Below are positions 34,420 through 47,200 of a DNA stretch of 64,000 nucleotides, piece by piece. The position numbers and the translations under genes were made by a program. Below the pieces are notes generated by a model. It had not been told where the DNA came from. It did no database searches and saw nothing but the letters and a program-made list of their open reading frames with translations. The stretch covers positions 8,220,001-8,284,000 of the forward strand of contig JAZGTN010000058.1 of the NCBI GenBank assembly GCA_037783415.1. The letters run 5' to 3'. Each line of letters starts with the position of its first letter. Within the stretch, counting starts at the first letter, position 1. Source of the DNA: Leptasterias polaris (Eukaryota; Echinodermata; Asteroidea; Forcipulatida; Asteriidae).

Positions 34420-35654
34420 GGTATGTACACAAAACAATTTCTGCTGTGTACGGGGAAAGAGAGTTAGTACATGTGCAATAATCACAATTACTAGCAGACC
34501 AAGCAAGCAGTTAGCATATTATACCTTATACGACACGGCATTGACGGACATACGCATCATCTGAGGCACAGCGATTCATGGACTATGGAGAGTAACAAGT
34601 AGTGCAAGTAGATATATATACGTAGCAGGTAAGATTGTAGGGTGGTGAGTAGAGGCATACGGTGCAGAAGTCGCAACTGTCCTGTTCGAACTTTCACCTG
34701 CAGAAATAAAAAATTTGACCTACCCCGGTATTATTATACAATTCTGTATAAGGCAATCAATGTGGTAAAATGCAGTAGTACTTGCCCTTGTAGTTGTAGT
34801 ACTAATAATAGCAACAATGTGCAAAGTTCTTTAAAGAATTGACCACGCCTTAATTTGTCACACCCCAACGGAACTGGAAATGTATACTATTTCTAAACTA
34901 GCTAAACATCGTCATCTTCATCAAATTTCAAAAGATGACTTAAAAGTAATCGGGTAATTTGGTTGGTACAATATAACTTCAACAGTTCGCCAAACATGTG
35001 CAAACTCCCGCGAAAAAATTCAGATATTTTTTTTTTTCTCCTTTCTTTTTTTTTTTTTTTTGAAAGAAGATCTTTTTCTGGAAACTGGTACGGGTACTAA
35101 TGAAAATGTTATTCCAATTCCATGAAAATGCACTACACTGTCTACGCAGAGTCTAAAGTTGATGTTTCAAACCTGTCCGTAACCGTAGTTAGTGTTTCCA
35201 ATTCTCCGTTTCAGTTCTCACAGTTTAATTTCTTTGACCACGGAACAGTTCTGCTGAATGGTTGTAGACTTCGCTGAAAATCTCCAACAAGGATTGTCGT
35301 CAAAACCCCTGAAAACGTCTCCAACCAAGCGTGTAGACTTTGCTGAAAATGTATCTTTGTCTTACGGGAGAATGCGTCGCACAGTCATGGCGAGGCTACG
35401 GTACTAGAACTCTGTGAAAATAGACTGCTCGGTGAAGTCAGGACACAAGATGATTCCGTGATAAAACGGTTCTAAACAATGAGGGCGGTAGACCCGTCGA
35501 AATTCTCAGCGACGCCCGCGCTGGACATGACACCGGTGAAGTTCAGTCACACGGAGTGTTGTACAGTGTAGCTAAAAGTTCACCCGCCAACATCTTGGTT
35601 ATTTTATTCCTGACTGTCGTTTGTAAACTATATATTTAATAATTTGTCACTGAC
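34420..35654 (-). other. Long 5' leader of the Gypsy element
   Basis: About 1.2 kb lie between the primer-binding site and the gag ATG, without a credible ORF. It includes long T-runs (35028-35062 on the plus strand, A-runs on the coding strand). Leaders in this family are often shorter, so this may hold packaging or translation-control sequence; that is inference. Confidence 0.6.
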
Positions 35655-35670
35655 CCTGCCGACTACGCCA
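35655..35670 (-). promoter_or_regulatory. Primer-binding site, tRNA-Ser type
   Basis: The coding strand reads TGGCGTAGTCGGCAGG. This is complementary to the 3' end of animal tRNA-Ser (acceptor arm CGACTACG plus CCA) over all 16 bases. Six bases (35671-35676) separate it from the LTR end at 35677, which places the 5' LTR boundary. Confidence 0.85.
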
Positions 35671-35676
35671 TTTTTG

Positions 35677-37271
35677 TGTAACCGAGTTGGTAGGCTACTC
35701 AGGCTGTGACACTATAGTATTAAGTGGTCGGAGTAATTATTTTTTTTTTCAGTTACAATTGTTCTTTAGTTTATTCTGTTGCGGTATGGTTTACATACAA
35801 GGACAAAACGACAGTCATAAATATTAGGCTTTCTGAAATCAAAATTGAAAGAAAAGGAAATAATATGACCTATTAAATTCATTGAAATTCACCATCATCA
35901 AACTATTATGCATTAATCTTTAAACAAATAAATACATCAATCTACCTATAACGATGAAAAGTTCTCTTACTCGGATATTATTTTAGTAGAAAGATCGTTG
36001 AAAATGAAACTCGCAAGCTATTATTTATGCTTAAGACACGTACCCAAAATACAATGGAGGCCTTTAATAATATTTTGGCGGCTAGGCACGTCAATGAAGT
36101 ATATAGGGTTGTGCAATAAAATTATGTACAGTAATTATTAGTTGCTATCAAAAGTTTCCGGACTATTGCTACGTAATTGTGGTGGAATATTTCAAATGCA
36201 GTTTCCAAAAGTTGTTAAACGAACAGTAGTCTAAATTGAAGAATATCCACGTTTCGAAATGTGAGCGTGTGGTCACTATACAGCAAAATTCCCATAATCT
36301 ACGACAACTTCAAATACCTGCCTCCACTTGTCGAAGTTTAGTTGTCAAAACAACTGTCCTTTCGAATTGGAGCCATAAATAATTATTGGTGAAAAGGTAG
36401 TCAAATTATAATTTTATTTTAAGGTTAAAGACACTTACCAGGATGCTTCGGCTTCCCCACCTGTATGCATCTTCAACTGACGAAATATACGTCGGGAGTT
36501 AGCTATGGCGAACAGGTTATATTATAAAAGTTCAGCTAACGCTGGCAAAACAAGGTGTGGTTTGCTTCCTCGACGAGCAGTAGAGGAGTGATCTAAAGCA
36601 CTTTCACCACTCTCCAAGAAAATTTTAAAGAATGCCCGGAATGTCCACGCAATGCAGAAAGCTATTCAAATCACGCTCTATGCACCAATGAACAAAAGCG
36701 TGCTTAAGTGAACGCTAGCGGCGCTGTTTAGCTTGCTTCGCCTTAGCATTACATCGCTATAACCATAATTATGTACAAAAGAAAATAAACAAGAGGGGTG
36801 TATAGTACAGAGGCCTGGCAGCGTAATCTGGCTGGTCACAATCACCCGGAGGAAAATGTGAATGAACACGTGAATGAATTTCCACCAAAATCCAGGGGAA
36901 ACAAACGTACTATTGCAGACGTGCGGATCATAACTTCAATAAAGAAGTAAAAGAGTTAACCTCAACTGATCCAATCAATTCTGCTGTAAAACCATGCCAA
37001 TAGATCGTTGGAACTGACCAGAAAAGAAACACCTTCAAAAATTCAGTTGGGTGAAAAAAATTGGTGAGGTCCGCTTAGGCTTAACGCTCTAAGAAAGAAA
37101 TGATTTCCTACGGGCCACCAAGATAAATGAGTCACCCTAACAAGAATAAATTCCTACCGATGTCAATTCCTGTTGAAAGTCCTTTAAGATATGCCGACTA
37201 ACTTCCATGATGATCAAAACCCAAAGTACGTCTAATTTACATTGGCTAGGTTTAAAATACACAAATTTTAC
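35677..37271 (-). mobile_element. Shared LTR and 3' untranslated part (second copy)
   Basis: This acts as the 5' LTR of the complete element and at the same time as the 3' LTR of a truncated upstream copy. It is offset by exactly 8267 bp from 27410-29004, with no length change. Confidence 0.82.
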
Positions 37272-38394
37272 TTAAGTTAAATCTTCTATTCTCTCCTCAG
37301 CCCATCGTGCACAACTAATTCCAAATGAAATCAATCTACCTAGGTATTTCAAAGTAGTATTACCCAATGGGTAGAAATAATCAAGAATCAGTAAAAATAA
37401 CGATACACCAAGTATCGCTTGAAGTCCAATCAGACTATATATAGGGGAAATCAAAACAACCAACAGTGCAATGATGAGAAAAATTACACATCCTTTCTTG
37501 AACCCTCTGGATATAGATGTTTGTTGTTGAGACAACACTGATCTGGGTAAATTAAATGGGTTGCGATGTTTTCCTTTAGTTGCACGTTGTGATCTTCTGG
37601 GTCCCTTCTGTTTCGGACTCTCAGGCTCATGGGCTGGAACTACCACTGCAATATCAAACTCTGAATCCGAACTTGAATTCGACAAGTTCTCAGGACAGAG
37701 AACAGCACTAGATTTAGAGATATCGTCTGGATGCTCAGAACTAGCAGCAGGCTTTATAGTATGCAACAGACCTGGAGGAACCAGTTTGATTTCAACAGAA
37801 TTGACTGTTTTTCTACGACCATCCTCTGTTGACTCAACGACGTAGACAACATTATTGGGATTGGGTTGATCTATGATTTTATAGACCTCGCTATGATAGC
37901 AGTCCTGAATTTTGTTTCTACCTCTGACATGGCTACGCAAATAAACTTGGTCACCTATTTTGAAGACATTAGGATTAGCCTTCCGGTCATGAATAACTTT
38001 GTGTCTACCACGCTCTTGCTGATTCTTCGCCCCTGCAAGTCTATAAGCCTCTTGCAAACGCCTTTGATGTAGAGAAACCCAATCGTTGTCTAGAGCCGCT
38101 TTTCTCTGTTCTCCATTTAACAACACATCTACCGGTAAACAAGGATTTCTACCAAACATAAGGTAAAAGGGTGAAAATCCAGTTGAGGAATGAGGTGTGG
38201 AGTTGTATGCATAGATCAATTCTGGGAGAAAGAGTGACCAAGAACGTTTTTGTTTAGCTGAGAGTGTGCGAAGCAGGTCATGCATAGTACGATTGAACCT
38301 TTCACACTGTGCATTTCCCTGAGGGTGATATGCTGTAGTACGAGATTTCCTGATATTATATAAGTTACAGAGGTGATGTATAAGGTCGGACTCA
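37272..38394 (-). pseudogene. Truncated second pol copy (integrase C-terminal part)
   Basis: This matches 29005-30127 without indels. I found one base difference between the two copies, in the pol coding part (29134 versus 37401), and its remaining 337-codon frame translates identically to the intact Pol C-terminus. It starts within the integrase core and lacks RT, RNase H and the first catalytic aspartates, so it is a fragment. Confidence 0.93.
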
Positions 38395-38482
38395 TTGATG
38401 TTGATGCCAGTCTTTCTGGACTGGGTGCAATCTTGTCACAGATTCAAGATGGTAAAGAGAGCGTTATAGCGTATGCCAGCCG
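38392..38482 (+). mobile_element. Inverted RNase H fragment at the truncation point
   Basis: These 91 bases are the reverse complement of 31253-31343 (the start of RNase H), joined to the truncated pol copy with about 3 bp (TCA) shared at the junction. The adjacent element sequence then ends. Confidence 0.9.
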
Positions 38483-39450
38483 GGGGATCTCAAAAAAGGA
38501 ACTCTGAAATAGAGTACCTATTATTGGAAATAATAAAAAAGATACAAATTTTGAAGCATGTAGTATGATGGTGTACTTGGGTTAGGTATTAGATTTGAAT
38601 GTTTCGAATTTTCTGTTGAAAGTCAACAAAATGGTAATTGTGGTTTTGCGACAAGGAAGCAACAGTATTTAATGTCAATACAAAAAAGAAATTTTAGTTC
38701 TGATGTGATAAAAATCAGAGAATGATTATAGCGAGTTTTAAATATTGCAGTATGAGCGGATGTATGTGTTAGGGATAAGATTACAAGGTACTCTATTTCA
38801 GAGTTTTTTGGGTTAAGAAATACAAATTGTGGTTTTCAGTTTTTAAAATGACTAATTCTTAGAAAAAGACAAAAGAAAAAATAAATACATAAATAAGTAA
38901 AAAATACAGAAAAAATGTTCAGAACAACGTACAAAATAAAAAACAAATACGGACAGAGAAAGGGAATACTGACTATTCAAAATTTACACAAAGGTCTTTG
39001 AGTTTTAGATTGTAGTTTGGGGACAAAAGTATCAAACATGTGAACTGTGCATCCAACATTGTTCTTATTGAAAAGGGTATTAAAAAGAGATATAGGATAT
39101 TTTTTAAGTACGGGAGTATAATTATGTCCAAAGGTTAGGGATTGTAGTATCAAGGTGCTCAGTTTGCAGTTTTTGTGGTTTTAGAAATACAAATTCTGTT
39201 CTGAATTATGGGCCCAAAAAATAAAAAAAATAAAGAAATTATCGAATAATGAATGGTCAATAATAAATCAAAAATAAATAATATAACAAATAATGGTCAT
39301 TTAAAAACTGTATAGAAAAAATAATAAATTTAAAATCCACTGAAGATTTATACAAAGGCAATATTTTTTTATTCACAGTTTCAGAATAGTCCTTGAGGTT
39401 TTGCTTGAAAATTTTGGAGAAAGACATAAGGCCTAAATGTCCAATAAGTG
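38483..39450. repeat. Diverged ~365-bp tandem repeats with a 20-bp inverted repeat
   Basis: AAGGTACTCTATTTCAG...AGAAATACAAATT at about 38785 resembles CAAGGTGCTCAGTTTGCAG...AGAAATACAAATT at about 39150, a spacing near 365 bp. In addition, AACTCTGAAATAGAGTACCT (38500-38519) is perfectly inverted at 38786-38805. AT-rich; no gene. Confidence 0.6.
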
Positions 39451-41389
39451 GATAAACACAATTTTATTTTATTTTTTCCTGATTGAACTTGCAAAAAACA
39501 TAAATAGCTAGGTTATATCAAACGAAATGCAAAGTTTGGCGTTGTTTTTGCTCTTGGTGCTAATCATCAGCTTCCTCTGTGTCCGGCCTGTGGCAAAAAA
39601 TAAAGAATGAAATGAAATGGCTCTGTCCACACTAATGGGGCCATTTGGTGTGACACTGGTGGTGAAATAAAAACATATTTATTTCCCTGTAATTTTTGAT
39701 TTACAGTATCCTTACCCCTTCAGGGAATATGTCAATAAAGATTAAAGATAATCAACTGGTAATTTGAGGAATTACAAGGAGATGAAATTCTAAGATATTA
39801 TGTTTGTAACAAGGACAGATGAACAATATATTACGTTTGTAACACAGACAGACAAATAAGATGTCGTTTGTAACATGGACAGACATTATCTAATGGAGTC
39901 AACAAATGTGGTAAAATGCACCAACAAATGAAATTCCATTTCTGGTGATTACAAAGCCTGTGGTAATAGTATTGATAATACCTATAGGTACATCTCTGTC
40001 AACTTTGTAACATGTACAGGAGATAACGATTGGTAAAAAATGTTTGTAACACTTATTTGTGGACAGAAAATTACGTTTGTAACATGTACCTGGACTTTTT
40101 TTTTCTTCCTTTCTTTGAACAATTATTACCAAATAGTGGTAATGTGCACCATTAAATGAAATGTGATTTCCAATGTTAAATCTAAACATTTGGGACCCAG
40201 AAACCTTTGCTAAATTTGCAAGTAAAGGTGATGAGTAACAATTTTGTGTTTGTAACATGTGTTTATGGACAGAACAGACAACAAGAATAACATGGGCAGA
40301 CATATTTCTTGTTTAATAAATGCACTATTTTTAGTGGAACATCTTGCTGAATAAAAATGATATGGGTTCAATAAAACACAAGGTAGACACTGATTTCTCA
40401 AACACCTTGAAAGTTGAATCAAGATAAATATATTGCTTTGCACCACCAGACATTTACAAGTAACTCATGTGTACAATGTGTATGAGTTAAATCCAACTTG
40501 GTGTAACCTTTGTCTCAGATGGTTTTTGAAGTATCAAACTTCCACAACACCCAGTTCTTGCTAGAAAAAGCATCTCCCAGTTCTTGCTAGAAATAGTCCG
40601 GCAGCCAAAGGGGTGAACCATGTTTTGTTGGATATATAATGTTTTTTTGCAGATTCCACACAAGAAGGTCATACTGTTTAAGAATCTGAGTGATGACCCC
40701 TCCTCAGGGTTGGGCAATTTTTTATATCGATTATTTAATGATTTTATCGATATTTATCAATACCTATGGTGTAAACATAACCAATACAAGCGTGTAACCC
40801 CCAAAATGGCATTAAAAACATACAATTAGCTTACCAAGAAGTAGTATGTAAAAACAAAACTAAAAAAAATTGGGCGAAAGAGGGTGTAGGGTGCTGAAGG
40901 GGCGTGGCTAGTGGGAGGAGGCGGTAACTGTATCCAAACACACATGATATTAGAAAACTAAGTACATTTATTTATGATAGAGTTTCTTGTAATAAATCTT
41001 TGAAAGAGATTTGTACATTAATGTATTTAAGGATGATAGATGATGGATGGGGTACGATCCATCAAGGGGCGTGGCCAAGGTATAGTATTCTTCAAATCCA
41101 ACCTGCGTATTTGTACGACTAAAGAAACCCTGAAGTAAAAAATGTACCCTCTTCTACATTGATTTCTGTGGAGATAGAGTTGCATTTTGGGAGAAAGTGG
41201 GGGAGGGGGAGTCCAGCACCAAGAAATGAAATGCCTCTTCATTCTCGACAAATCCTTTAATGTTGAACCTATCTAATAATGACCTACATTTTGGTGCTAT
41301 TCCATCCAGTGATGCTGTATCTGATGACTTGTTGTTATTTGAAAATTGTATTTGTGACAATTCAATAATAATATAATAATAATAATAAT
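39451..41389. other. Unassigned stretch
   Basis: No credible exon. The word CGTTTGTAAC or close variants recurs many times between 39800 and 40260. A segment near 40560-40680 has an inverted relative near 43360-43440. Confidence 0.35.
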
Positions 41390-41394
41390 GTTAT

Positions 41395-42295
41395 GATATA
41401 GGGGATGTGGTGAGAAAATTGTTCAACAAAAATGTTGTGACGTTTTTTGACCGTGTGGGTCGGTAGTGAACTGGGGGAGGTGGGAGGGAGGGGGACGTTC
41501 GAGATTAAGAATAATTTTTCTGATCCATTGGGTAGCAATAGAGAGCTTTCGGAAGTCATCATGTTTGCTTCCTCATCAGTTGCATATTGGTCGATATAAA
41601 GAATCAGGCAAATCTCTTTGAACATCTTAAAAAGATGTAGGGTTAGGACAGTAGTGTATGCCTATAGGAAATAAAGATATATCGCTGGGTATGTTTGTGT
41701 TCATGAGTAACAGGCGTTTATCCGTTTTTGGACTTTTCAAAGTAAGACAATCAAACCTCATGAGTTTTGTAATTCATATGAATTATTTGAGGGAGAATGA
41801 TGATGAATGTTGTTTAAAAGCAATGAACACGCAGATCGTAAAAGTATCACATCGTATGAAACCAGAAGTAAAACAAAACTCCAAAACATCTCTCGTGTTC
41901 ACGACAACCTAAAACCGGACAATGGGTTATATCACAGGTAATCAACAAATTATTGCCTCTTATTCAGAGCGACCACAGACTTTTTCAGAAATATTTTTGG
42001 ATCCACCTTTCTTGGAAGACAACAAAGGATAAACGCCTTGTGACTCCTAAAAACAAACATACCCGGACACCCACGTTTATTCTGTTATTTCCCATACACT
42101 TGTTGCAACCCCACATCTTTTAACAATGTACAGAGATTTGCCCGATTCTTTTAATCGACCCACATGCAACAGATGAGGAAGCGTACAAAGAATCTGAAAA
42201 CCCCCCTCCCCCCCTCCCATCACTACTGACCCGCACAGTCAAAAGGGTCACAGAATTTCGGTTTAACTATTTCCCGACCACTTCCCTGTTATAAA
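41395..42295. repeat. Large imperfect foldback (arms about 300 bp)
   Basis: Matching inverted blocks include GGTATGTTTGTGTTCATGAG...GGCGTTTATCC (41687-41722) against its inverted relative at about 42028-42065. Also seen are GCTTCCTCATCAGTTGCATA (41570-41589) against the reversed form near 42163-42184, and a G-rich block (41474-41500) against a C-rich block (42203-42222). The centre is near 41850. The arms are diverged, so it is an old foldback transposon or an inverted duplication. Confidence 0.7.
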
Positions 42296-44223
42296 ATAAC
42301 ACAAGTGGAGGTAGCCCAGCACAGTTACCATAAATTGGATTTGTTTTGTCACAAAAACAATTTTCAAGTTACAAGTTACAGATACAGTGTCAATGGATGG
42401 GACAGTATCAACATTATTTTATTATCATTCGCATCTCCGTTGCTTCTTTGGCTGACTGGGTACTGGGTCCCTGTAGCTTCGTTTGTTTTGCTTGCCGTTT
42501 AAGTTGTTGCGAAATCTGGAGGATGGAGGTTTCAGATTATCAGGTTATGTAAGGATACAATTGTGTCCTGATCCATGTGATGGAAATGTAATTTACTAAA
42601 ACTCCTTTCTAAGTCCTTATAATACACGGCAGGTCTCAATGTGATTTATAATAATACAATTATTTCATTTGTCACGTCAGACCAGGTTACTGATAATTTA
42701 TGTAACCGGTCTTTATAAATCCAAACTTATTGCAAATAATGCTGAAAATCTGGCTCTGTAAATAAGTCACAATACTTGTTATATGAATGTAATGCTATAT
42801 CTTTGGAAGTTCGTGTTAAAATATAGCTGCTAAACAATATTTACCCTTATGCCCTATATTAAACAGTCGAATGTTCAGCGAGACAGCTATAATCATGTGG
42901 CTAATTCTCTCCACGTGTCCCGTTGTTTACATCAGCGTGTACCCAGACTCTATCAATTAATATTTCACAAATTGCACCAGAATGGTACCAGTCTGATAAG
43001 TGTCAAGCTACTGCAGGCTCTTTCTACAACTTGAAATTATTTGGAAATATTATTTTCTTTAAAAATATGTTTTTAAACATATTTGGAAAGTATAAACAAT
43101 GTTTTAGTACAAATGTTTTTGTGTACGATTTAAAGTGATGCAAATAATATGTTTTGTACTTGCAATATTTCAATTAACTTTAAAGTTACATAAAAAGCAA
43201 ACAGCGCCACCAATAGTTAGCCTGATATCATGACTATTCTGGATTATAAAATTGGAGGAATATTCCGCCTATATCTCGAATTGCCCAAACTTCACAGGGT
43301 GTCATCATGCAGATTCTGTTTGTACAAGGTCTACTGAACATAAATCAGTCAAAACCTGTTATATATCCTCCGCTGCAAGGTTCAGGTAAAAAGTGCCTTT
43401 TGGCTGCCGGACTAAAAAAGCATCTTCTCAGTTTGAATTTACAACATAAAAAGCATCCCTCAAGTCCCTTTAATGCATTCCTCATTTTTGTTCTCATGTA
43501 GTGCTAAATCATAGCTATTCGTTTTTTCATAAGTTCAAGCTATTAGATAGGTCTAGTAGTTCTTGTACTAGGAATGTTGAACATTCTTTTGTAAATGTAT
43601 AATAAAAGTTAGTTTGTCAATACCGCTCTACAAATAACGACAAATAAATTGAGCAGAACAAATACATTGAATATAACAATTAATTAAAATTGTAAGAAAG
43701 TGGCAGTCCATGTTCATAGAACCAGCTGGATGACTGAAGAGAGTCCCTCCACACAAACAGGTGAGAAGTTGCTCGAGCACAAATTGTGCAGAGCACTATT
43801 TTTCGGCTTGCTGAATTAGTTAAAAACCATGCTCCTTGTATACTGAAATTGGGTGAGAATGGGTATTTGTGTTGTACTGTATAATACTCTTCCCCTGAAG
43901 TTAAAATGTCCAACATAATTGCATTGCCATAATGATTCTTCATCACCATTTACCCAAATGGATGAATTGTAAATGTCGATTTGTTCATAAATTGCCCATT
44001 TTTCAAGATACTGTCAAATAGGAAAACACTGTGAATGACAATCAAGTAAAGAAACCATATTTTTAACACTGAAATGCACTTCTCATTATTAGTTCATTTC
44101 AAATAACAGTTCAAAACTAACATTAACACTTCAAAGAATTGAAATTTGAAAAACTTGAAACAACGTTTCATTCAGAAATAAACACATTCACTCTTAACAA
44201 ATTTAGTAGTGATGTGGTCCCAT
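42296..44223. other. Unassigned stretch, includes the 3' region of the DDE-like gene
   Basis: No convincing coding exon. The 89-codon minus-strand ORF at 43680-43949 has no start context or family resemblance. The 3' UTR of the gene ending at 44224 should lie here, but I see no clear poly(A) signal. Confidence 0.35.
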
Positions 44224-47200
44224 TCAAGGCTCATTGTCGGTGAAGCGGAAAAGTCCACGTGACCCAATCAAATCTGGTGGAGATATGGTTTTGATCACAT
44301 GTTGCTGTTCATACCAAAGACGGTCTGCTGGATCTGGCCATCGCCACATGTTCCTTCCAGCCTTCACCATGACAGAGACTTTGTAGTCGGTATCCACAAT
44401 TTGTTTTATGACGCCTGGATATGTTGCATCGTCATACTTGACGACACACCAGTCTCCACATTTGACATCCCTTGCTTTGCCGTTGTTTCCCTCAGACTCC
44501 ACCAACATCTCTTGTATATTATCCATGATTGCACTCAAGTCCTTATTCAGGCCTGCCAACGAAATTCAGGCCTGCCAACGAAAGAAAATATATTAACACT
44601 TAAAAGTAATAGTTGACCATTATTTTCAAATACCAGATTCCTTTTGGGCTACTTGAAGGGGTGGATGTGTTCATTGTAGAGGATATAATTTAAGAATGAA
44701 AACATACCTGTACATGTAGCTTCATTATCACTAGGCATATTAAAAGAGAGACACTAAATTTCTGACCTTGTTCTTTTTAGACAGATGTTACTTTTCCAAA
44801 TTGTAAGTTGTATTTAATGTAAACATACCTGTTGTTTCACTGTCTTCCATGAAGTCCCCAATGTTGCTAACCAAGTCTATTCCGTTTGCTTTCAGTAATG
44901 CACTTGCTGTAGTGGGGAAAAAATAGTTAGTTACACTACGGACATTTTTTGCATACTTCCAGAGTTCAATACCACCTAATAATTATTCAGTCACCTTAAT
45001 TTTGACCTTCCACATGTTTTACTAAACAAGCATACACATACCTGATTCTTCAGTTATATCAAGTAGATCATTGGTGCTGCTTGCCAGATTCTCATCACTA
45101 CTCATATGCTGCACTACACTTGCTGCAGAATAAGGAAAATGTAAAAATGTATAAAAATCTTCAAAATAAACTCATCCCTAAAAATCACAATCTGTGCAAG
45201 TTTTCTATTATTCATGAATGCACATGTACTTCAATTGTGGAACAAACCTGCTTGCTCTGTGTTCCCTGATGTATGCGGTAGTTGCTTTTGCACCTCCTTT
45301 TGAAGTCTATTCTCCATCCACTCAGTTGTGTAGGAATGGTTCTCACATCGACCAGTAGAAGAAGGATCTTCGCAGTGTGTACAGAAACAGGAGAGTCTAC
45401 GGACCTTGACACGAGAAGCACCAAGTCCAACAATGGCATGTAGTTTTCTTGTTCCTTTTAGTGTGCTCACATTTGTTCTGTCAGGTCGTTCTCGTTCAAT
45501 ATCCTGTTTGTTCACAAACAAGAACTTCCTTCTGGAATGTTGGCAGGTTCCATCTATAGCAAGGCTACCCTTTGTCAACCTTCTTGTACAAAATTCATAA
45601 AAGGATTGTGCATCGCTGATCAAGACATCCTGTTCAGATTTCACTGCTCTTGTGACTGTGCTTTTAACTACACCTCCCTCCCCATCACATGGATTTTTTC
45701 CATGCCTGCTACCGAAATAGTTACGTTCTACCAACTTTAAGCCAGTGTCCTTGGATGCATGTGCAATGTCCATGAATGGCAATTTGCTTTTGTACTGTGA
45801 AGCACATCCATCTGACCACTGAATAAGTCTTGAGAAGTCGAGCCCTCTCACATGCTGTAGGTACCAAGTTGCTCCTTGGATAAAATGATTAACTGCATGA
45901 GCATCATGTACAAGATCGTCGCTGATTATATCAACAGCCTCTCTAACTGGATCATCACCATTTCCGCAACTTTGGCACCTGTAAAATGCAACCATTGGAT
46001 GGAGTGTTACTTGTGTTTGCGTCCAGTGAGCACTTTGTACTTCACGCTGTAGACTACATGTAAAGTTTTCTGAAAAATCCATCACCAAGATTACTGTCTT
46101 TGTAGGAGGATTGCGTACGAGTGATGAGAACCGGTTTTGCTGCCATCTGGCTTGGAAGAGGTGTGCAGAGAAAGTTGACAACTCCGTTTCGAGCTCAGCT
46201 ATCAGGTCCTTGAGCGTGCTTTGTACTCTCAGGATGCTCTTTTTAGGTTTGCCCTTGTAGAGTGTTGTTCCCCACTTCTGCCAACTTGTGTCCAAGTTGC
46301 CTTCCTTCTCAAGAAGCGGCTTCAGATAGTTGCTAATCTGGTGCCCTCCACATTCGTCGCATTTTCTGTCGATGCATTGTAGATGTCTATACATCAGTGA
46401 ACTTTCACACATTGTCATATCAGTAGCATGATATCTGTCCCTTATCCTGCACTTTTGTTTCTTTGCTGATACAACTTTGTTGATCGCTTTTATTTTCAAG
46501 TCCACATTTTCGCAATATTCACAGAGGCATTGGATCCACTTGGACTGGCTTTGAACAACAATGTTCTTTGGACGTAGGGAGGCAAACTTTGACTTTGACA
46601 AGTTGATCATTGGATTTGCTGCACGGAAGCTTTTGAAAGTTTCTTCTAGAGTCCTCTGGAGGATGTGTTTTGGCTTTGATTGTCCTTTCGTCACGTTTTT
46701 TTTGTTTGGGAGCTCAGTTGAGATATCTGGCCGACTGTAGAATTCTTCAACTGCACTTTTAGTGCTTGCAGCAACAGCATCCGAGCGAGTAGTTGCAGAG
46801 TCAAGACTTCTAGTTGTGTGCATGTACTTCTTCAAATACTTCTTCTCGAAACCTAATGACCTGCAAATCTTGCTTTTCATCCCATGCCTAGAATCTTTCA
46901 AATTGGCTCCCAATTGCTGGACAAAATTTCGTCTTCTTCTCCGATCAGCAGTCATGCATGTACGCCAGACACAACTGACTATTTCTTTTGCTGCCTTTGC
47001 TTCATGTGCTGCTTGTAAACTGATGCCTCTTCTTTCAAGAGCCGACTTCTTTTGCGGGCTGGCTGTTGTGATTAACGCCTCGATAATTGTGGCATACTTA
47101 TCGGATGATTTCGGTAATTTTGGCTTGCACCTTGACAATGCTTTTCTTTTGGCTGCTGGTGAACAAAATGACCCAGATGAAGTGTTTGGCTCCAGGACTA

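Noticed and set aside
43680..43949. Minus-strand ORF as a fifth exon of the DDE-like gene
   Set aside because: The last exon already ends in a stop, and there is no acceptor or resemblance to the family.
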